Shown here piece after piece: positions 27,819-36,394 of a stretch of 64,000 nucleotides of DNA (within the stretch, counting starts at the first letter, position 1; every line of letters starts with the position of its first letter). The position numbers and the translations under genes were made by a program. Origin of the DNA: Actinophytocola xinjiangensis. Its GTDB lineage: Bacteria > Actinomycetota > Actinomycetes > Mycobacteriales > Pseudonocardiaceae. Below the pieces are notes generated by a model. That model was not told the origin of the DNA and made no database searches. It was given only the letters and a program-made list of their open reading frames with translations. The stretch spans positions 248,001-312,000 of the forward strand of contig NZ_MSIF01000009.1 in NCBI RefSeq assembly GCF_001921215.1, written 5' to 3'.

Positions 27819-28514
27819 GTGGATCCGTTCGCCGAGCATCCCGAGGTGTACGCGCGGTGGGCCGAGCGTGGCCCGGTGAACGTGCACTACGACCGCCCGG
27901 CGATCCTGCGCCTGGTCGGGGACGTGCGCGGCCGGCGGGTCCTGGAGCTGGGCTGTGCCGGCGGCACGCTGACCTCGCTGCTGGCCGGCCGGGGCGCGCG
28001 GGTGCTGGCCGTGGACCGCGAGCCCCGGCTGGTGGCGGCGGCCAGGGCGCGGCTGGGGGACCGGGCCAGGGTCGAGGTCGCCGACCTGGAGCGTCCGTTG
28101 ACGTTCGTGGCCGACGGCTCGGTCGACGTCGTGGTGGCGTCGCTGGTGCTGCACTACCTGGCGGACTGGGCGCCGCTGCTGGCCGAGGTGCGCCGCGCGC
28201 TGGTGCCCGGCGGGGCGCTGGTGTTCTCCCTGCACCACCCGATCACCGGCTGGCTGCTCAGCGACCGCACCGACTACCACCGCACCGAGCTGGTCAGCGA
28301 GGACTGGGACTGGGGCGAGCGGTGGGTGACCGCGCGGCTGTACCGGCGTCCGCTGTCGCGGATCTTCGGTGACCTGCGCCGCGCCGGGTTCACCGTCGAC
28401 GAGGTCGACGAGCCGCTGCCCGAGCCGGCGGCCGACCTCGACCGGGAGCTGGCCGGGATCCTGACGACGCAGCCGGTGTTCCTGTTCGTCCGGGCGCTGC
28501 GCGTCACGGCCTGA
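27819..28514 (+). CDS. Class I SAM-dependent methyltransferase
   Basis: The 231-residue protein has the Rossmann methyltransferase motifs: motif I VLELGCAGGTL (SAM glycine loop), the acidic residue ending beta-2 in VLAVDRE, VEVADLE and the post-motif VVASLVLHYLADW. The C-terminal half (FSLHHPITGW) matches methyltransferases of unknown substrate. It lies four bases behind purL, so it is probably part of the purSQL transcript, although a metabolic connection is not evident. Its end overlaps the convergent membrane-protein gene by 11 bases. Confidence 0.88.
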   Translation: MDPFAEHPEVYARWAERGPVNVHYDRPAILRLVGDVRGRRVLELGCAGGTLTSLLAGRGARVLAVDREPRLVAAARARLGDRARVEVADLERPLTFVADGSVDVVVASLVLHYLADWAPLLAEVRRALVPGGALVFSLHHPITGWLLSDRTDYHRTELVSEDWDWGERWVTARLYRRPLSRIFGDLRRAGFTVDEVDEPLPEPAADLDRELAGILTTQPVFLFVRALRVTA

Positions 28515-29652
28515 CGAGGCCGAACTCGGCCTCGCGGGTGGTGTCCAGCTGCCAGGACGCCGGCAGGTGGTGGTCGTGCAGGGTGGACACGCGCATCCCG
28601 TAGGTGTTGGCGATCAGGGTGCCGCCGGCCACGCGCAGGTCGAGGCCGCCGCCGAAGCGGCTCTCGCTGAAGTCGACGTCGCGGCCGAACTCGGCGTCCT
28701 GGAAGGTCACCTCACCGTCCCAGGTGGAGCTGGCGAACTTGGTCTCGCCGTGGAAGGCGGCGCCGGTGAAGTCGACCGGCCCGCCGGCGGTGAACCGGCT
28801 GAACCAGCAGCGTTCCTCGAACACAGCCCCGGACGCGTGCAGCCGGCCCCGGCTGCGGCCGGCGGTGAACCACACCGGGCCGCGGAACACGCAGCCGCGC
28901 ACCGAGTTCGACTCGTGCAGCTCCACCTCGCGGGCCCGCAGGTGGCCGATCAGTTTGCCGGACAGGTCGAGGTACTCGAGGGTGGCGCCCTGCAGGTCGA
29001 GGTCGTAGGCGGGCGCGTCCGGCGTTCCGGCGGCCGGCAGCAGGTCGGCGATCAGCCGCTGCGCGGTCTGGCGCACCTGGAGCCAGCGGGCGCCCTCGCG
29101 GACCTGCTCGGCGTCCAGGTCCTCGGTGTGCCGGGGGTGGTGGAACGGGCGGCGCAGGTAGGAGCAGATGACGTCGAGCACGTCCTGGGTGTAGCCGGGG
29201 CGGCTGCGGGCCAGGCCAGCCAGCGCGTGCAGCGCGCCCACCCGCACCTGGTCGGCGTCGCTGCCCAGCAGTTCGACCGCGCGCAGGAACCGTTCGTCGG
29301 CGGCGCGTTCGCGGTCGTGTTCGGCGCGGGAGCCCTCCAGTTCCTGGCGGGCCTGTTCGAGGGCCTGGCGTTCCTCGTCGACGCGGCGGCGGCGGTCGTT
29401 GAGCCACAGGGCGTAGAGCGCGACGATTGAGCCGGCGGCCAGCCCGCCGGTGCGTACGGCGTCGGCGCGGTTGGCGTTCTCCCCGCCGAGCAGCCAGCCG
29501 GCGACCAGGGCCAGCGCTCCGCCGGCGAGCAGCACGGTGGCCACCAGCCGCAGGTTCTCCCGGCCGCGGGCCCGCAGGTTCCACAGGGCGAACACCCCGG
29601 CGCCGGCGGCGATCGCCACCCCGCCGATGATCATGAACACCAGGCTCGACAT
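28504..29652 (-). CDS. Two-TM protein with C-terminal pentapeptide-repeat-like domain
   Basis: The 382-residue protein starts with two membrane helices (about 1-25 and 35-58), followed by a charged coiled coil at about 85-125 rich in Glu, Arg and Gln. A helical segment with VRVGALHALAGLARSRP resembles a domain seen in actinobacterial pentapeptide proteins. The last 150 residues contain irregular A(D/N)FxG-like repeats such as FTGAAFHGETKFA and FQDAEFGRDVDF. These form a right-handed beta-helix; no enzymatic function is implied. The ATG is six bases from a 16-bp hairpin that can hide the GAGGA ribosome site. Confidence 0.8.
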   Translation of the reverse strand: MSSLVFMIIGGVAIAAGAGVFALWNLRARGRENLRLVATVLLAGGALALVAGWLLGGENANRADAVRTGGLAAGSIVALYALWLNDRRRRVDEERQALEQARQELEGSRAEHDRERAADERFLRAVELLGSDADQVRVGALHALAGLARSRPGYTQDVLDVICSYLRRPFHHPRHTEDLDAEQVREGARWLQVRQTAQRLIADLLPAAGTPDAPAYDLDLQGATLEYLDLSGKLIGHLRAREVELHESNSVRGCVFRGPVWFTAGRSRGRLHASGAVFEERCWFSRFTAGGPVDFTGAAFHGETKFASSTWDGEVTFQDAEFGRDVDFSESRFGGGLDLRVAGGTLIANTYGMRVSTLHDHHLPASWQLDTTREAEFGLVRP

Positions 29653-29655
29653 GAG

Positions 29656-29690
29656 AAGGGATCCTCGCACCACCGGTGCGAGGATCCCTT
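29656..29690 (-). terminator. Perfect 16-bp hairpin after the lysozyme gene, overlapping the next ribosome site
   Basis: Sixteen-base arms AAGGGATCCTCGCACC and GGTGCGAGGATCCCTT pair without mismatch around a three-base loop. On the reverse strand it lies 13 bases after the lysozyme stop and ends three bases before the downstream ATG at 29652. There is no T-tract, so it would be an intrinsic terminator of the U-less actinobacterial kind, a transcript stabiliser, or a switch that hides the GAGGA ribosome site. Confidence 0.7.
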
Positions 29691-29703
29691 CGGGTTCGCT
29701 AAC

Positions 29704-30570
29704 TCAGTCGTGGTTGGTGGCGAACACGACCAGCCGGTCGTAGGAGCCGTTGAACGTGTTCTGGTCGATCGGGGTCGAGCTGTACTGCCACACGGTGTAG
29801 AAGCTCCAGCCGATGGGCAGGGTGCCGACGGTGGAGGCGTAGCGGGCGACCCACAGCGGGTTGGTCGAGCCGAAGCTCGCGCCGACGCACTGGTTCCACC
29901 AGCTGGTGGAGGTGTAGATCGCCGGGTACTTGTTCCAGCGCGCCTTGTAGGTGTCGCTGAAGTCGCGGATCCAGTTGGTCATGGCCGCCTTGGACAGCCC
30001 GTAGCAGGTGGCGCCGTAGGGGTTGTACTCCATGTCCAGCGCGCCGGGCAGGGTCTTGCCGTCGCCGGACCAGCCGCCGCCGTTGCTGGAGAAGAAGTTG
30101 GCCTGCGTCGCGCCGCTGGAGCGGTCGGGCAGCGCGAAGTGGTAGGAGCCGCGGATGAAGCCCTGGTTGTAGGAGCCGCCGTACTGCTGGTTGAAGTAGG
30201 GGTTGCGGTAGGTGGTGCCCTCGGTCGCCTTGACCCAGGCGAACCGCTTGCCCGCGTTCCACTGGGCGGCCCAGTCGACGTTGCCCTGCCAGCCGCTGAC
30301 GTCGATGCCCGGCACCGACGCCAGGACGCCGACGTCGCGGGGGTCGACGGTCCTGGGCATCAGGGAGGTGTCCTCGTGCTTGCGGATCTGGGATCCCATC
30401 GGATGGTCGTACTGGCGGACCATCGCGTCGATCGAGGCCTGGTCGCCGGCAGGGGTGGCTTCCTGGCTCGCTGTCGCCGGGCTCGCGAGCACCGTCGTGA
30501 CTGTCGCGACGGTGACCGCGATGGCCGCACCTAGCAGTCCGCGACGCCGGTCGCGGAAGATACGGTTCAT
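29704..30570 (-). CDS. Secreted GH25 family lysozyme (1,4-beta-N-acetylmuramidase)
   Basis: The 288-residue protein has a Sec signal of about 35 residues ending ASPATAS. The GH25 catalytic domain starts at VPGIDVSGWQGNVDW with the first catalytic-site Asp, continues through FAWVKATEGTTYRNPYF and GSYHFAL, and includes the Asp-x-Glu pair in GALDMEYNPYG. It cleaves peptidoglycan outside the cell; the absence of a wall-binding repeat suggests a free or host-wall-remodelling enzyme. The ATG has GGAAAGGG upstream. A 16-bp hairpin follows its stop. Confidence 0.94.
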   Translation of the reverse strand: MNRIFRDRRRGLLGAAIAVTVATVTTVLASPATASQEATPAGDQASIDAMVRQYDHPMGSQIRKHEDTSLMPRTVDPRDVGVLASVPGIDVSGWQGNVDWAAQWNAGKRFAWVKATEGTTYRNPYFNQQYGGSYNQGFIRGSYHFALPDRSSGATQANFFSSNGGGWSGDGKTLPGALDMEYNPYGATCYGLSKAAMTNWIRDFSDTYKARWNKYPAIYTSTSWWNQCVGASFGSTNPLWVARYASTVGTLPIGWSFYTVWQYSSTPIDQNTFNGSYDRLVVFATNHD

Positions 30571-30763
30571 GTGATCGCCCTTTCCGAAATGTGCCCTCGC
30601 GTGGCAACTCACGGTCCGGAGCTGCCAAGATACCGATTGTCGTCGCGTGCTACCGGTTTGTCACCCGGTCTGGTGAATAACTAACGGCGAGTTCGGTAAC
30701 GTTTGATACGTGACCAGGCATAACGTCCGGGATCGGAGCATGGACGGAGCGTGAGTACCGCTC

Positions 30764-30769
30764 TATCCT
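30764..30769 (+). promoter_or_regulatory. Candidate -10 box for the GGDEF-EAL gene
   Basis: TATCCT lies 31 bases before the chosen GTG, in a 230-base gap visibly richer in A and T than its surroundings. No convincing -35 was found, so this is only a suggestion. Confidence 0.35.
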
Positions 30770-30800
30770 CGGGGGACCTCGACAGCCGAAAGGTGTGACG

Positions 30801-32897
30801 GTGGCAGGCGCGACTGGGTCGACTCGCGACACGTTCGCGGCGACATGGGCCGATGCGCTCTCGGACACCGCCTTCGTGGCCACCGAAAGGGCGGAACTGC
30901 TCCAACGTCTGGGTGAACTCACCGACATCCTGGTGGCCGAGGTCTGCCGTAACCCGTTCGAGTCAAAACCGATCGAGCGCGTCGGCGCCGAACTGGTGAC
31001 CCTGCGGTTCATCGCCCCGGAGGCCCTCTCGGCCACCGTCCGGCTGGTCGGCGACCTGCTCGCCACCCGCGACAACGGCCGGCTCGCCGCCGTCCAGGCC
31101 GCGCTGACCTGCGGGTTCGTCCGGGCCGTCCAGGCCAGGATCTTCCGCGAGCAGGAAATGCTGCGCCACGCCGCGCTGGACGCCCGCGACCGGGCCGAGG
31201 CCGCGCGCCGGCAGAGCGAGGCCCGGTTCCGCGCGATGTTCGCCGACGCCGCCATCGGCATCGGCATCGCCGACACCACCGGCCGGCTGCTGGAGATCAA
31301 CTCCGCGCTCGGTCAGATGCTCGACCTGGTCCCCGAACAGCTGCAGGGCCGCCACCTCGCCGAGTTCCTGCACCCCGACGACCCGCCCGAGCTGCGTCGC
31401 TTCTTCCACGAGACGGTCGCCGGCGAACGCGACCACTACCGGATCGAGCGCCGCTTCGTGCGCCGCGACGGCTCACCGCTGTGGACCAACTTGACCGTGT
31501 CCCTGGTCCGCGACGAACACGGCGTCCCGCAGCTGCTGGTCGGCATGGTCGAGGACAACACCGAACGGCACGTGCTGTCCGAGAAGCTGCGCCACCAGGC
31601 CAACCACGACCCGCTGACCGGTCTGGGCAACCGCGCGCTGTTCACCGACCGGCTGCACGCCGCGTTCGGCGGAGCCGACGGCGCCCGGATCGGCCTGTGC
31701 TACCTGGACCTCGACGGGTTCAAGGCGATCAACGACACCCTCGGCCACGTCGTCGGCGACCAGCTGCTGGTGGAGATCGCCGACCGGTTGCACCGGCTGG
31801 TCACCGCCCCCGGCCGGCTGCTGGCCAGGATGGGCGGCGACGAGTTCGTCGTGCTGGTGGAGAACACCGACGGCATGGCCGAGCTGACCGACCTGGCGCA
31901 GCGGCTGCTCGCCGAGGTCAGCGAGCCGGTACTGGTCGGCGGCCACCGGCTGACCGTCTCGGCCAGCGTCGGCATCGTCGAACGCGCGGTCACCGCGTCC
32001 ACCCCGGCCGACACCATGCGCGACGCCGACGTGACCCTGCACTGGGCCAAGGTCGACGGCAAGAACCGCTGGGCCTGCTACGACCCGGAGCGCAACGCCC
32101 GCGAGATCGCCCGGATCACCCTGTCGGCCGCCATGCCGGCCGCCCTGGAGCGCGGCGAGTTCTACGTGGAGTACCAGCCGATCGTGCGGCTGTCCGACGG
32201 CGCGCTGCTCGGCGCGGAGGCGCTGGTCCGTTGGGCGCACCCGGAGTTCGGGCGGCTGGGCCCCGACCGGTTCATCGGCCTGGCCGAGGAGACCGGGCTG
32301 ATCGTCCCGCTCGGCCGCTGGGTGCTGGCCACCGCCTGCGCGCAGGCCGCCGAGTGGGCGGCGCACGCGGCGCGCACCGGCGGACCGCAGCCGTCGATCA
32401 GCGTCAACCTGGCCGCCCGCCAGCTCGTCGAGCCCGGCCTGGTCGACGACGTCGACCAGATCCTGCGCGCGGTCGGGCTGCCGCCGGCGAGCCTGCAGCT
32501 GGAGCTGACCGAGAGCGCCATCATGGGCACCACCGGCGAGCCGCTCGGCGCGCTGCACAAGCTGGTCGACCTGGGCATCCGGATCGCCATCGACGACTTC
32601 GGCACCGGCTACTCGAACCTGGCCTACCTGCGTCACCTGCCGGTGCACGCGCTGAAGATCGCCGGCTCGTTCGTCGAGGGCCTGCGGGCCGACGAGCCGG
32701 ACTCGGTGGACGCGCAGATCGTGCGTGCGCTGGTGTCGCTGGCCCACACGCTGAAGCTGGACGTGGTCGCCGAGGGTGTGGAGACCCGTGACCAGGCCGA
32801 TCGCCTCACCGCGCTGGGCTGCGACTCCGCCCAGGGGTGGCTCTACGCGAAACCGGGTCCGCCCGAAGAGATCAACCGCTGGATGGACCAGCACTAG
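30801..32897 (+). CDS. PAS-GGDEF-EAL cyclic-di-GMP turnover protein
   Basis: The 698-residue cytoplasmic protein has a helical N-terminus (1-130), a PAS domain (about 138-255, ending GMVEDNTERH), a GGDEF domain with the intact motif at 345-349 (RMGGDEFVV) and an EAL domain with EAL at 473-475. EAL catalytic positions appear intact: Asn in SVNLAARQ, Glu in ELTES, DDFGTGYSN and AEGVET. The usual LKID motif reads LKIA, so phosphodiesterase activity is worth testing. It may make or degrade cyclic-di-GMP. GTG at 30801 fits the AAAGG ribosome site better than GTG at 30795. Confidence 0.94.
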   Translation: MAGATGSTRDTFAATWADALSDTAFVATERAELLQRLGELTDILVAEVCRNPFESKPIERVGAELVTLRFIAPEALSATVRLVGDLLATRDNGRLAAVQAALTCGFVRAVQARIFREQEMLRHAALDARDRAEAARRQSEARFRAMFADAAIGIGIADTTGRLLEINSALGQMLDLVPEQLQGRHLAEFLHPDDPPELRRFFHETVAGERDHYRIERRFVRRDGSPLWTNLTVSLVRDEHGVPQLLVGMVEDNTERHVLSEKLRHQANHDPLTGLGNRALFTDRLHAAFGGADGARIGLCYLDLDGFKAINDTLGHVVGDQLLVEIADRLHRLVTAPGRLLARMGGDEFVVLVENTDGMAELTDLAQRLLAEVSEPVLVGGHRLTVSASVGIVERAVTASTPADTMRDADVTLHWAKVDGKNRWACYDPERNAREIARITLSAAMPAALERGEFYVEYQPIVRLSDGALLGAEALVRWAHPEFGRLGPDRFIGLAEETGLIVPLGRWVLATACAQAAEWAAHAARTGGPQPSISVNLAARQLVEPGLVDDVDQILRAVGLPPASLQLELTESAIMGTTGEPLGALHKLVDLGIRIAIDDFGTGYSNLAYLRHLPVHALKIAGSFVEGLRADEPDSVDAQIVRALVSLAHTLKLDVVAEGVETRDQADRLTALGCDSAQGWLYAKPGPPEEINRWMDQH

Positions 32898-32906
32898 ATT
32901 GGCGCC

Positions 32907-33566
32907 ATGCCGACCCCACGGATCGCGCTCACCGCCCTGTTGACCTCGCTCGCGCTGGCGGGCCTCGCCTCGGCCGGCTGCTCGTCGGCCGAGTCGGGCA
33001 CCCCGCGGGCCGGCGACCCGCCGTCGAGCGAGCAGTCCGGCGAGCAACCCGGCGAGCGGCCCAGCGAGCAGGAGACCACGAGCGCCGAGCCGGCCCCGAC
33101 CGGCGACACCCCCTCGGTCGACCGGCCCAAGGCGGTCGACCTGTCGACGGTGGACCTGTGCGCGGTGGTCTCCGGGCTCCCGTTACCGGAGTACCAGCTG
33201 GACACCGACCGGCCGCCGCTCGCGGGCGAGTCGAGCCTGTTCCCCGGTGAGAAGGACTGTTTCGTCAACGGCATCAGGAGCAACGTGTCGCTGCTGGTGG
33301 TCGCGGCGCGCGGGAACAACGCCGCGGAGTACGCCGAGTTCGCGAGCGTGAAGTCGAAGTCGGAGACGACGGCGGCCGGTTTCCCGCTGATCGTGCTCAC
33401 CCCGCAGGCCCCCGGCAGCTGTATGGGTGTGCTGGACGTGAACGACGACCAGATGCTCTACCTGTCCTATTCCATGGCCAATCCGACCGGACAGCCGGTC
33501 ACCCCGCAGGAGCGGCTGTGCAGTACGGTCCCGGCCATCGCCACGGCGGTGGCGGGGGCACTCTGA
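32907..33566 (+). CDS. DUF3558 family lipoprotein (second copy)
   Basis: This 219-residue lipoprotein has a signal ending in the lipobox ASAGC (Cys25) and a 50-residue Ser/Pro/Glu linker containing the repeated SGEQPGERPSEQ. The folded domain resembles DUF3558, with cysteines in VDLCAVVSG, EKDCFVNG, GSCMGV and ERLCST. TAGATT ends six bases before the ATG, suggesting a leaderless transcript. It leads the second T7SS cargo cassette but is separated from the PE-like gene by 122 bases with their own promoter-like ATAAGGT. Confidence 0.85.
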   Translation: MPTPRIALTALLTSLALAGLASAGCSSAESGTPRAGDPPSSEQSGEQPGERPSEQETTSAEPAPTGDTPSVDRPKAVDLSTVDLCAVVSGLPLPEYQLDTDRPPLAGESSLFPGEKDCFVNGIRSNVSLLVVAARGNNAAEYAEFASVKSKSETTAAGFPLIVLTPQAPGSCMGVLDVNDDQMLYLSYSMANPTGQPVTPQERLCSTVPAIATAVAGAL

Positions 33567-33688
33567 TGGTCGGATTCGATCATTACGAAACGGTAACGGT
33601 GTGATCTTGTCGAGTTTCCGGGAACCGCTTCGCTCGTGTCCCCATCAGAGATAAGGTCGTCGCGATTGCACAGACGAGGAGACGAGCC

Positions 33689-34078
33689 GTGTTTCTGGTA
33701 GACGGTGGTGTCGGCGGGACGGTAGGCGGGTCGATCCCCAAGGAGCCGACCTACACGGGCACGCAGCAGCTGCGTATCGAGCCTTCCGCCATCCCGGGCG
33801 CGCTCGCCGCCTTCCGCGAGGCCTACGACCGGGTCACGCGCAAGGTCAGCGAGCTGGGAGGCCTGCCGATCACCCGGTGGGCGGGGGACCCGGTCAGTGC
33901 CGAGACGGCGAAGCTGTTCGGCGACCGGACCAACGGCGGCGGCGCCGACTCCGCGCTCGAGTGCCTGCTCGGCTACCAGCGTCAGCTGGAGAACGCGATC
34001 GACTCGCTGGAGCGCACCGAGCAGGCCTACCTCGAGACCGAGGGGACGAACACCGAACGCTGGGGCAACTACGCCTAG
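33689..34078 (+). CDS. PE-like small helical T7SS substrate partner (second copy)
   Basis: The 129-residue protein has a glycine-rich start, long helices from about residue 33, and YLETE (Tyr114 to Glu118) near the end, which satisfies YxxxD/E. WAGDPVSAETAKLF in its middle aligns in style with the GSDDVSTRMSKAW segment of the product at 4823, so the two are probably diverged paralogues. The GTG has AGGAG ten bases upstream. It precedes the PPE-like gene by 51 bases and EspG beyond that. Confidence 0.72.
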   Translation: MFLVDGGVGGTVGGSIPKEPTYTGTQQLRIEPSAIPGALAAFREAYDRVTRKVSELGGLPITRWAGDPVSAETAKLFGDRTNGGGADSALECLLGYQRQLENAIDSLERTEQAYLETEGTNTERWGNYA

Positions 34079-34129
34079 TACTACAGGGGCTGGGCCTCGC
34101 GGCCTGCGCACGCAAAGGGATTGATCTCC

Positions 34130-35500
34130 ATGGGACACCGTTGGGCGGGGTACGGACACCCCGTGCTGTACAAGATGATCAACACCGGTCCCGGTCCGGC
34201 GGCGTCCGACCCGCAGGCCGTGTACTGGCAGGACCTGAGCAAGGAGCTCACCGAGGTCGACCAGGACCTCAACAAGAAGCTCAACACCCTCAACGCCACC
34301 TGGGAGGGCAACGCCTCGCAGAGCGCGCAGTCGGGTCTGACGCCGCTCGCGGAGTGGGCCAACGACGCCGAGTCGGCCAGCTCGGTCATGAAGACCTCGG
34401 CCGAGCTGCAGGGCAACTACGTCGCCGACGCGCGGTCGAAGATGCCTGAGCCGGTGCCGGTCACCACCCCCTCGCCCTCCGGCTGGGACATCGCCTCCGC
34501 CGCCGGCGCCGCCCTCACCGGCAACCCCGGCCCCGCGATCGCCGTCGCCGCCATGTCGGCCGACCACGAGGCGCAGGAGGCCGCGCAGAACGAGGCCGAG
34601 CAGCGCGCCATCCAGACCATGCAGAGCTACGAGTCGAGCAGCACCTGGAACCGGGAGACGCTCGGCACGTTCGTCGCCCCGCCCGACGTCGTCGTGGCCA
34701 CCCCACCGCCCGCCGCTGTCGGCGGGATCGGTGTCGCCGGTCTCGGCGGCGGCGTGGCCGGCGGTGTCGGTGGGGTCGACGGTGGCGGTGGCACCTCGCC
34801 CAACGGCTTCACCCCGCCCAGCGGCGGCGGTGGCGTGCCCACCATCCCCGGTGGGGGCGGTGGCGGAGGCGGCGGTGGTGGCGGCAACCCGCCGCTGCTC
34901 ACCAACCCGAACTACAACCTCCCGCCGGCGCCGGGCAACCCGCCGGTGCTCCCGCAGCCGAACCCGGGCACCCCGCCGATCGGTGGCCCGCCCTACGGCA
35001 ACCCCCCGTTCCAGGGCGGTCCGCCGCCCTACGGGCCGAACAACCCGTACAACCCGCAGAACCCGTACAACCCCAACAACCCGAACATGCGGCCGCCGGT
35101 CACCAACCTGCCCGGCACCGGTCCGGGCGGGGGTGACCTGGCCAAGAACGCCCAGCAGTTGCGACCCGGCACGCCGGGCCTCGGCGGCGGTGGCGGCGGG
35201 CTCAACCCGGACGGCACCCGTGCCGGCTCCCAGCTGGGCCGCGGCCCGATGGGCATGCCCGGTGAGGGCGGCATGGCCCGGGGCGGTCCCGGTGGCGTCG
35301 GCGGTGCCGGCGGTGCCGGCGGTGCGGGTGGCCGTGGCGGTGCCGGTGGCCCGATGGGCGCCGGTGGACGCCGGGGCGAGGGCGAGGACGACGACGAGCA
35401 CTACGCGGCCGACTACCTGATGGAGACCGACGACGTGTGGGGCGACGCCGACCTGAAGGTGGCGCCGACCGTGATTGGCGAGGTTTCTCCGCAACAGTGA
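34130..35500 (+). CDS. PPE-like / WXG100-superfamily T7SS substrate with long Gly/Pro/Asn-rich tail
   Basis: This 456-residue protein has a helical N-terminal domain of about 150 residues carrying TWEG (Trp58), the WxG turn, and a patch of small hydrophobic residues (ALTGNPGPAIAVAAM). Residues from about 200 to 430 are very low in complexity: polyglycine runs, then repeated NPYNPQNPYNPNNPN and Gly-Ala-Gly blocks, ending in a Glu/Asp stretch. The tail resembles PPE proteins and is probably surface-exposed. AAAGGGA precedes the ATG. A strong terminator lies 20 bases after its stop, so the chaperone gene behind it has its own promoter. Confidence 0.8.
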   Translation: MGHRWAGYGHPVLYKMINTGPGPAASDPQAVYWQDLSKELTEVDQDLNKKLNTLNATWEGNASQSAQSGLTPLAEWANDAESASSVMKTSAELQGNYVADARSKMPEPVPVTTPSPSGWDIASAAGAALTGNPGPAIAVAAMSADHEAQEAAQNEAEQRAIQTMQSYESSSTWNRETLGTFVAPPDVVVATPPPAAVGGIGVAGLGGGVAGGVGGVDGGGGTSPNGFTPPSGGGGVPTIPGGGGGGGGGGGGNPPLLTNPNYNLPPAPGNPPVLPQPNPGTPPIGGPPYGNPPFQGGPPPYGPNNPYNPQNPYNPNNPNMRPPVTNLPGTGPGGGDLAKNAQQLRPGTPGLGGGGGGLNPDGTRAGSQLGRGPMGMPGEGGMARGGPGGVGGAGGAGGAGGRGGAGGPMGAGGRRGEGEDDDEHYAADYLMETDDVWGDADLKVAPTVIGEVSPQQ

Positions 35501-35520
35501 GCTGACGTAGAACGACGGAC

Positions 35521-35552
35521 GGGGCGGGAGCCGCAATCGCGGCTCCCGCCCC
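35521..35552 (+). terminator. Intrinsic terminator after the PPE-like gene
   Basis: A perfect 14-bp GC-rich stem (GGGGCGGGAGCCGC with its complement) around AATC is followed by CCTTTCGT. It ends 30 bases before the EspG start, so EspG transcription can be separated from that of its clients. Confidence 0.85.
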
Positions 35553-35581
35553 TTTCGTCCTTGAAGCTAAGGTTGTGCGTT

Positions 35582-36394
35582 GTGACCAGCACGTTCTCCA
35601 TCGGCGACCGGGAAACCGAGCCGATCACGCTGTCCGCCCTCGAGTTCGACGTGCTGTGGGAGCACCTGGAACTCGGCCAGCTGCCGCTCGTGGTGAAGGT
35701 CCCCTCGCCCGGCCGGACCTTCGAGGAGCGCGAAGCGCTGGAACGGCAGGTGTGGGCGGCCCTGGAGAGCCGGGGCCTTGGCCGGCCGGTCGACCTGCAC
35801 CCCGACATCGAGGGCATCCTGACGCTGATCGCCAAGCCCGACCGGGAGGTCGACGTGCGCGCCTACTCCGGGCGCAACGTCCGGGCGCTGGCCGCCCGCT
35901 GCGGCGAGGCCGGCGCGGTCGCGGAGCTGTCCGGCGGGCAGATCTCGCTGCGGCACGCGTCGCCGACCGGTCTGGCCAGCGCGGCGCTCGCCTCGCTGCG
36001 CGCGGCCCCGGCCGGCTCCGGCCAGTCGGTCACCCTGCGCACCATCGACTTCGAGGGCGCGGCCATCGACGGCGGCGGTACCCAGCCGGGCTTCCTCAAC
36101 GCACTGATGTCCCGGGGGATCCGCCACGACGACGCCACCGCGCTGAGCGAGATGATCAAGGACGTGTCCGGGATGGGCAATTTCGGGGCGGCCGCGCGTG
36201 ACCGTCTCGGCCGCCGGCACCGGGCCGGTCGGGTGGTGTCGTTCTTCGACACCGAGGAGGGCCGCTACCTGCAGATCCGCCGCCCGTCACAGGACGGCAC
36301 GATGTGGACGACGATCTCCCCGGCCGACTCCCGCAAGCTGATCCACCAGGTCGACCAGTTGCTCGGCGAGGTCGTCAACGAGGTGTCCTCCTGA
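35582..36394 (+). CDS. EspG family ESX secretion-associated chaperone (second copy)
   Basis: This 270-residue EspG shares its start LSALEFDVLWEH and its end block EGRYLQIRRPSQDG ... ISPADS with the EspG at 7046. The GTG at 35582 is chosen because a TAAGGT box ends eight bases before it, implying a leaderless message begun after the terminator. Its client is presumably the PE-like/PPE-like pair just upstream. The last codons overlap the next gene by four bases. Confidence 0.87.
   Translation: MTSTFSIGDRETEPITLSALEFDVLWEHLELGQLPLVVKVPSPGRTFEEREALERQVWAALESRGLGRPVDLHPDIEGILTLIAKPDREVDVRAYSGRNVRALAARCGEAGAVAELSGGQISLRHASPTGLASAALASLRAAPAGSGQSVTLRTIDFEGAAIDGGGTQPGFLNALMSRGIRHDDATALSEMIKDVSGMGNFGAAARDRLGRRHRAGRVVSFFDTEEGRYLQIRRPSQDGTMWTTISPADSRKLIHQVDQLLGEVVNEVSS

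Noticed and set aside
30571..30800. ydaO-type cyclic-di-AMP riboswitch ahead of the lysozyme gene
   Set aside because: Such switches often precede actinobacterial wall hydrolases, but I could not find its conserved loops in the 230 bases.
33467..35536. 689-codon reverse-strand frame over cassette II
   Set aside because: Its Gly/Arg-rich pattern mirrors the glycine-rich PPE tail; no independent evidence of coding.
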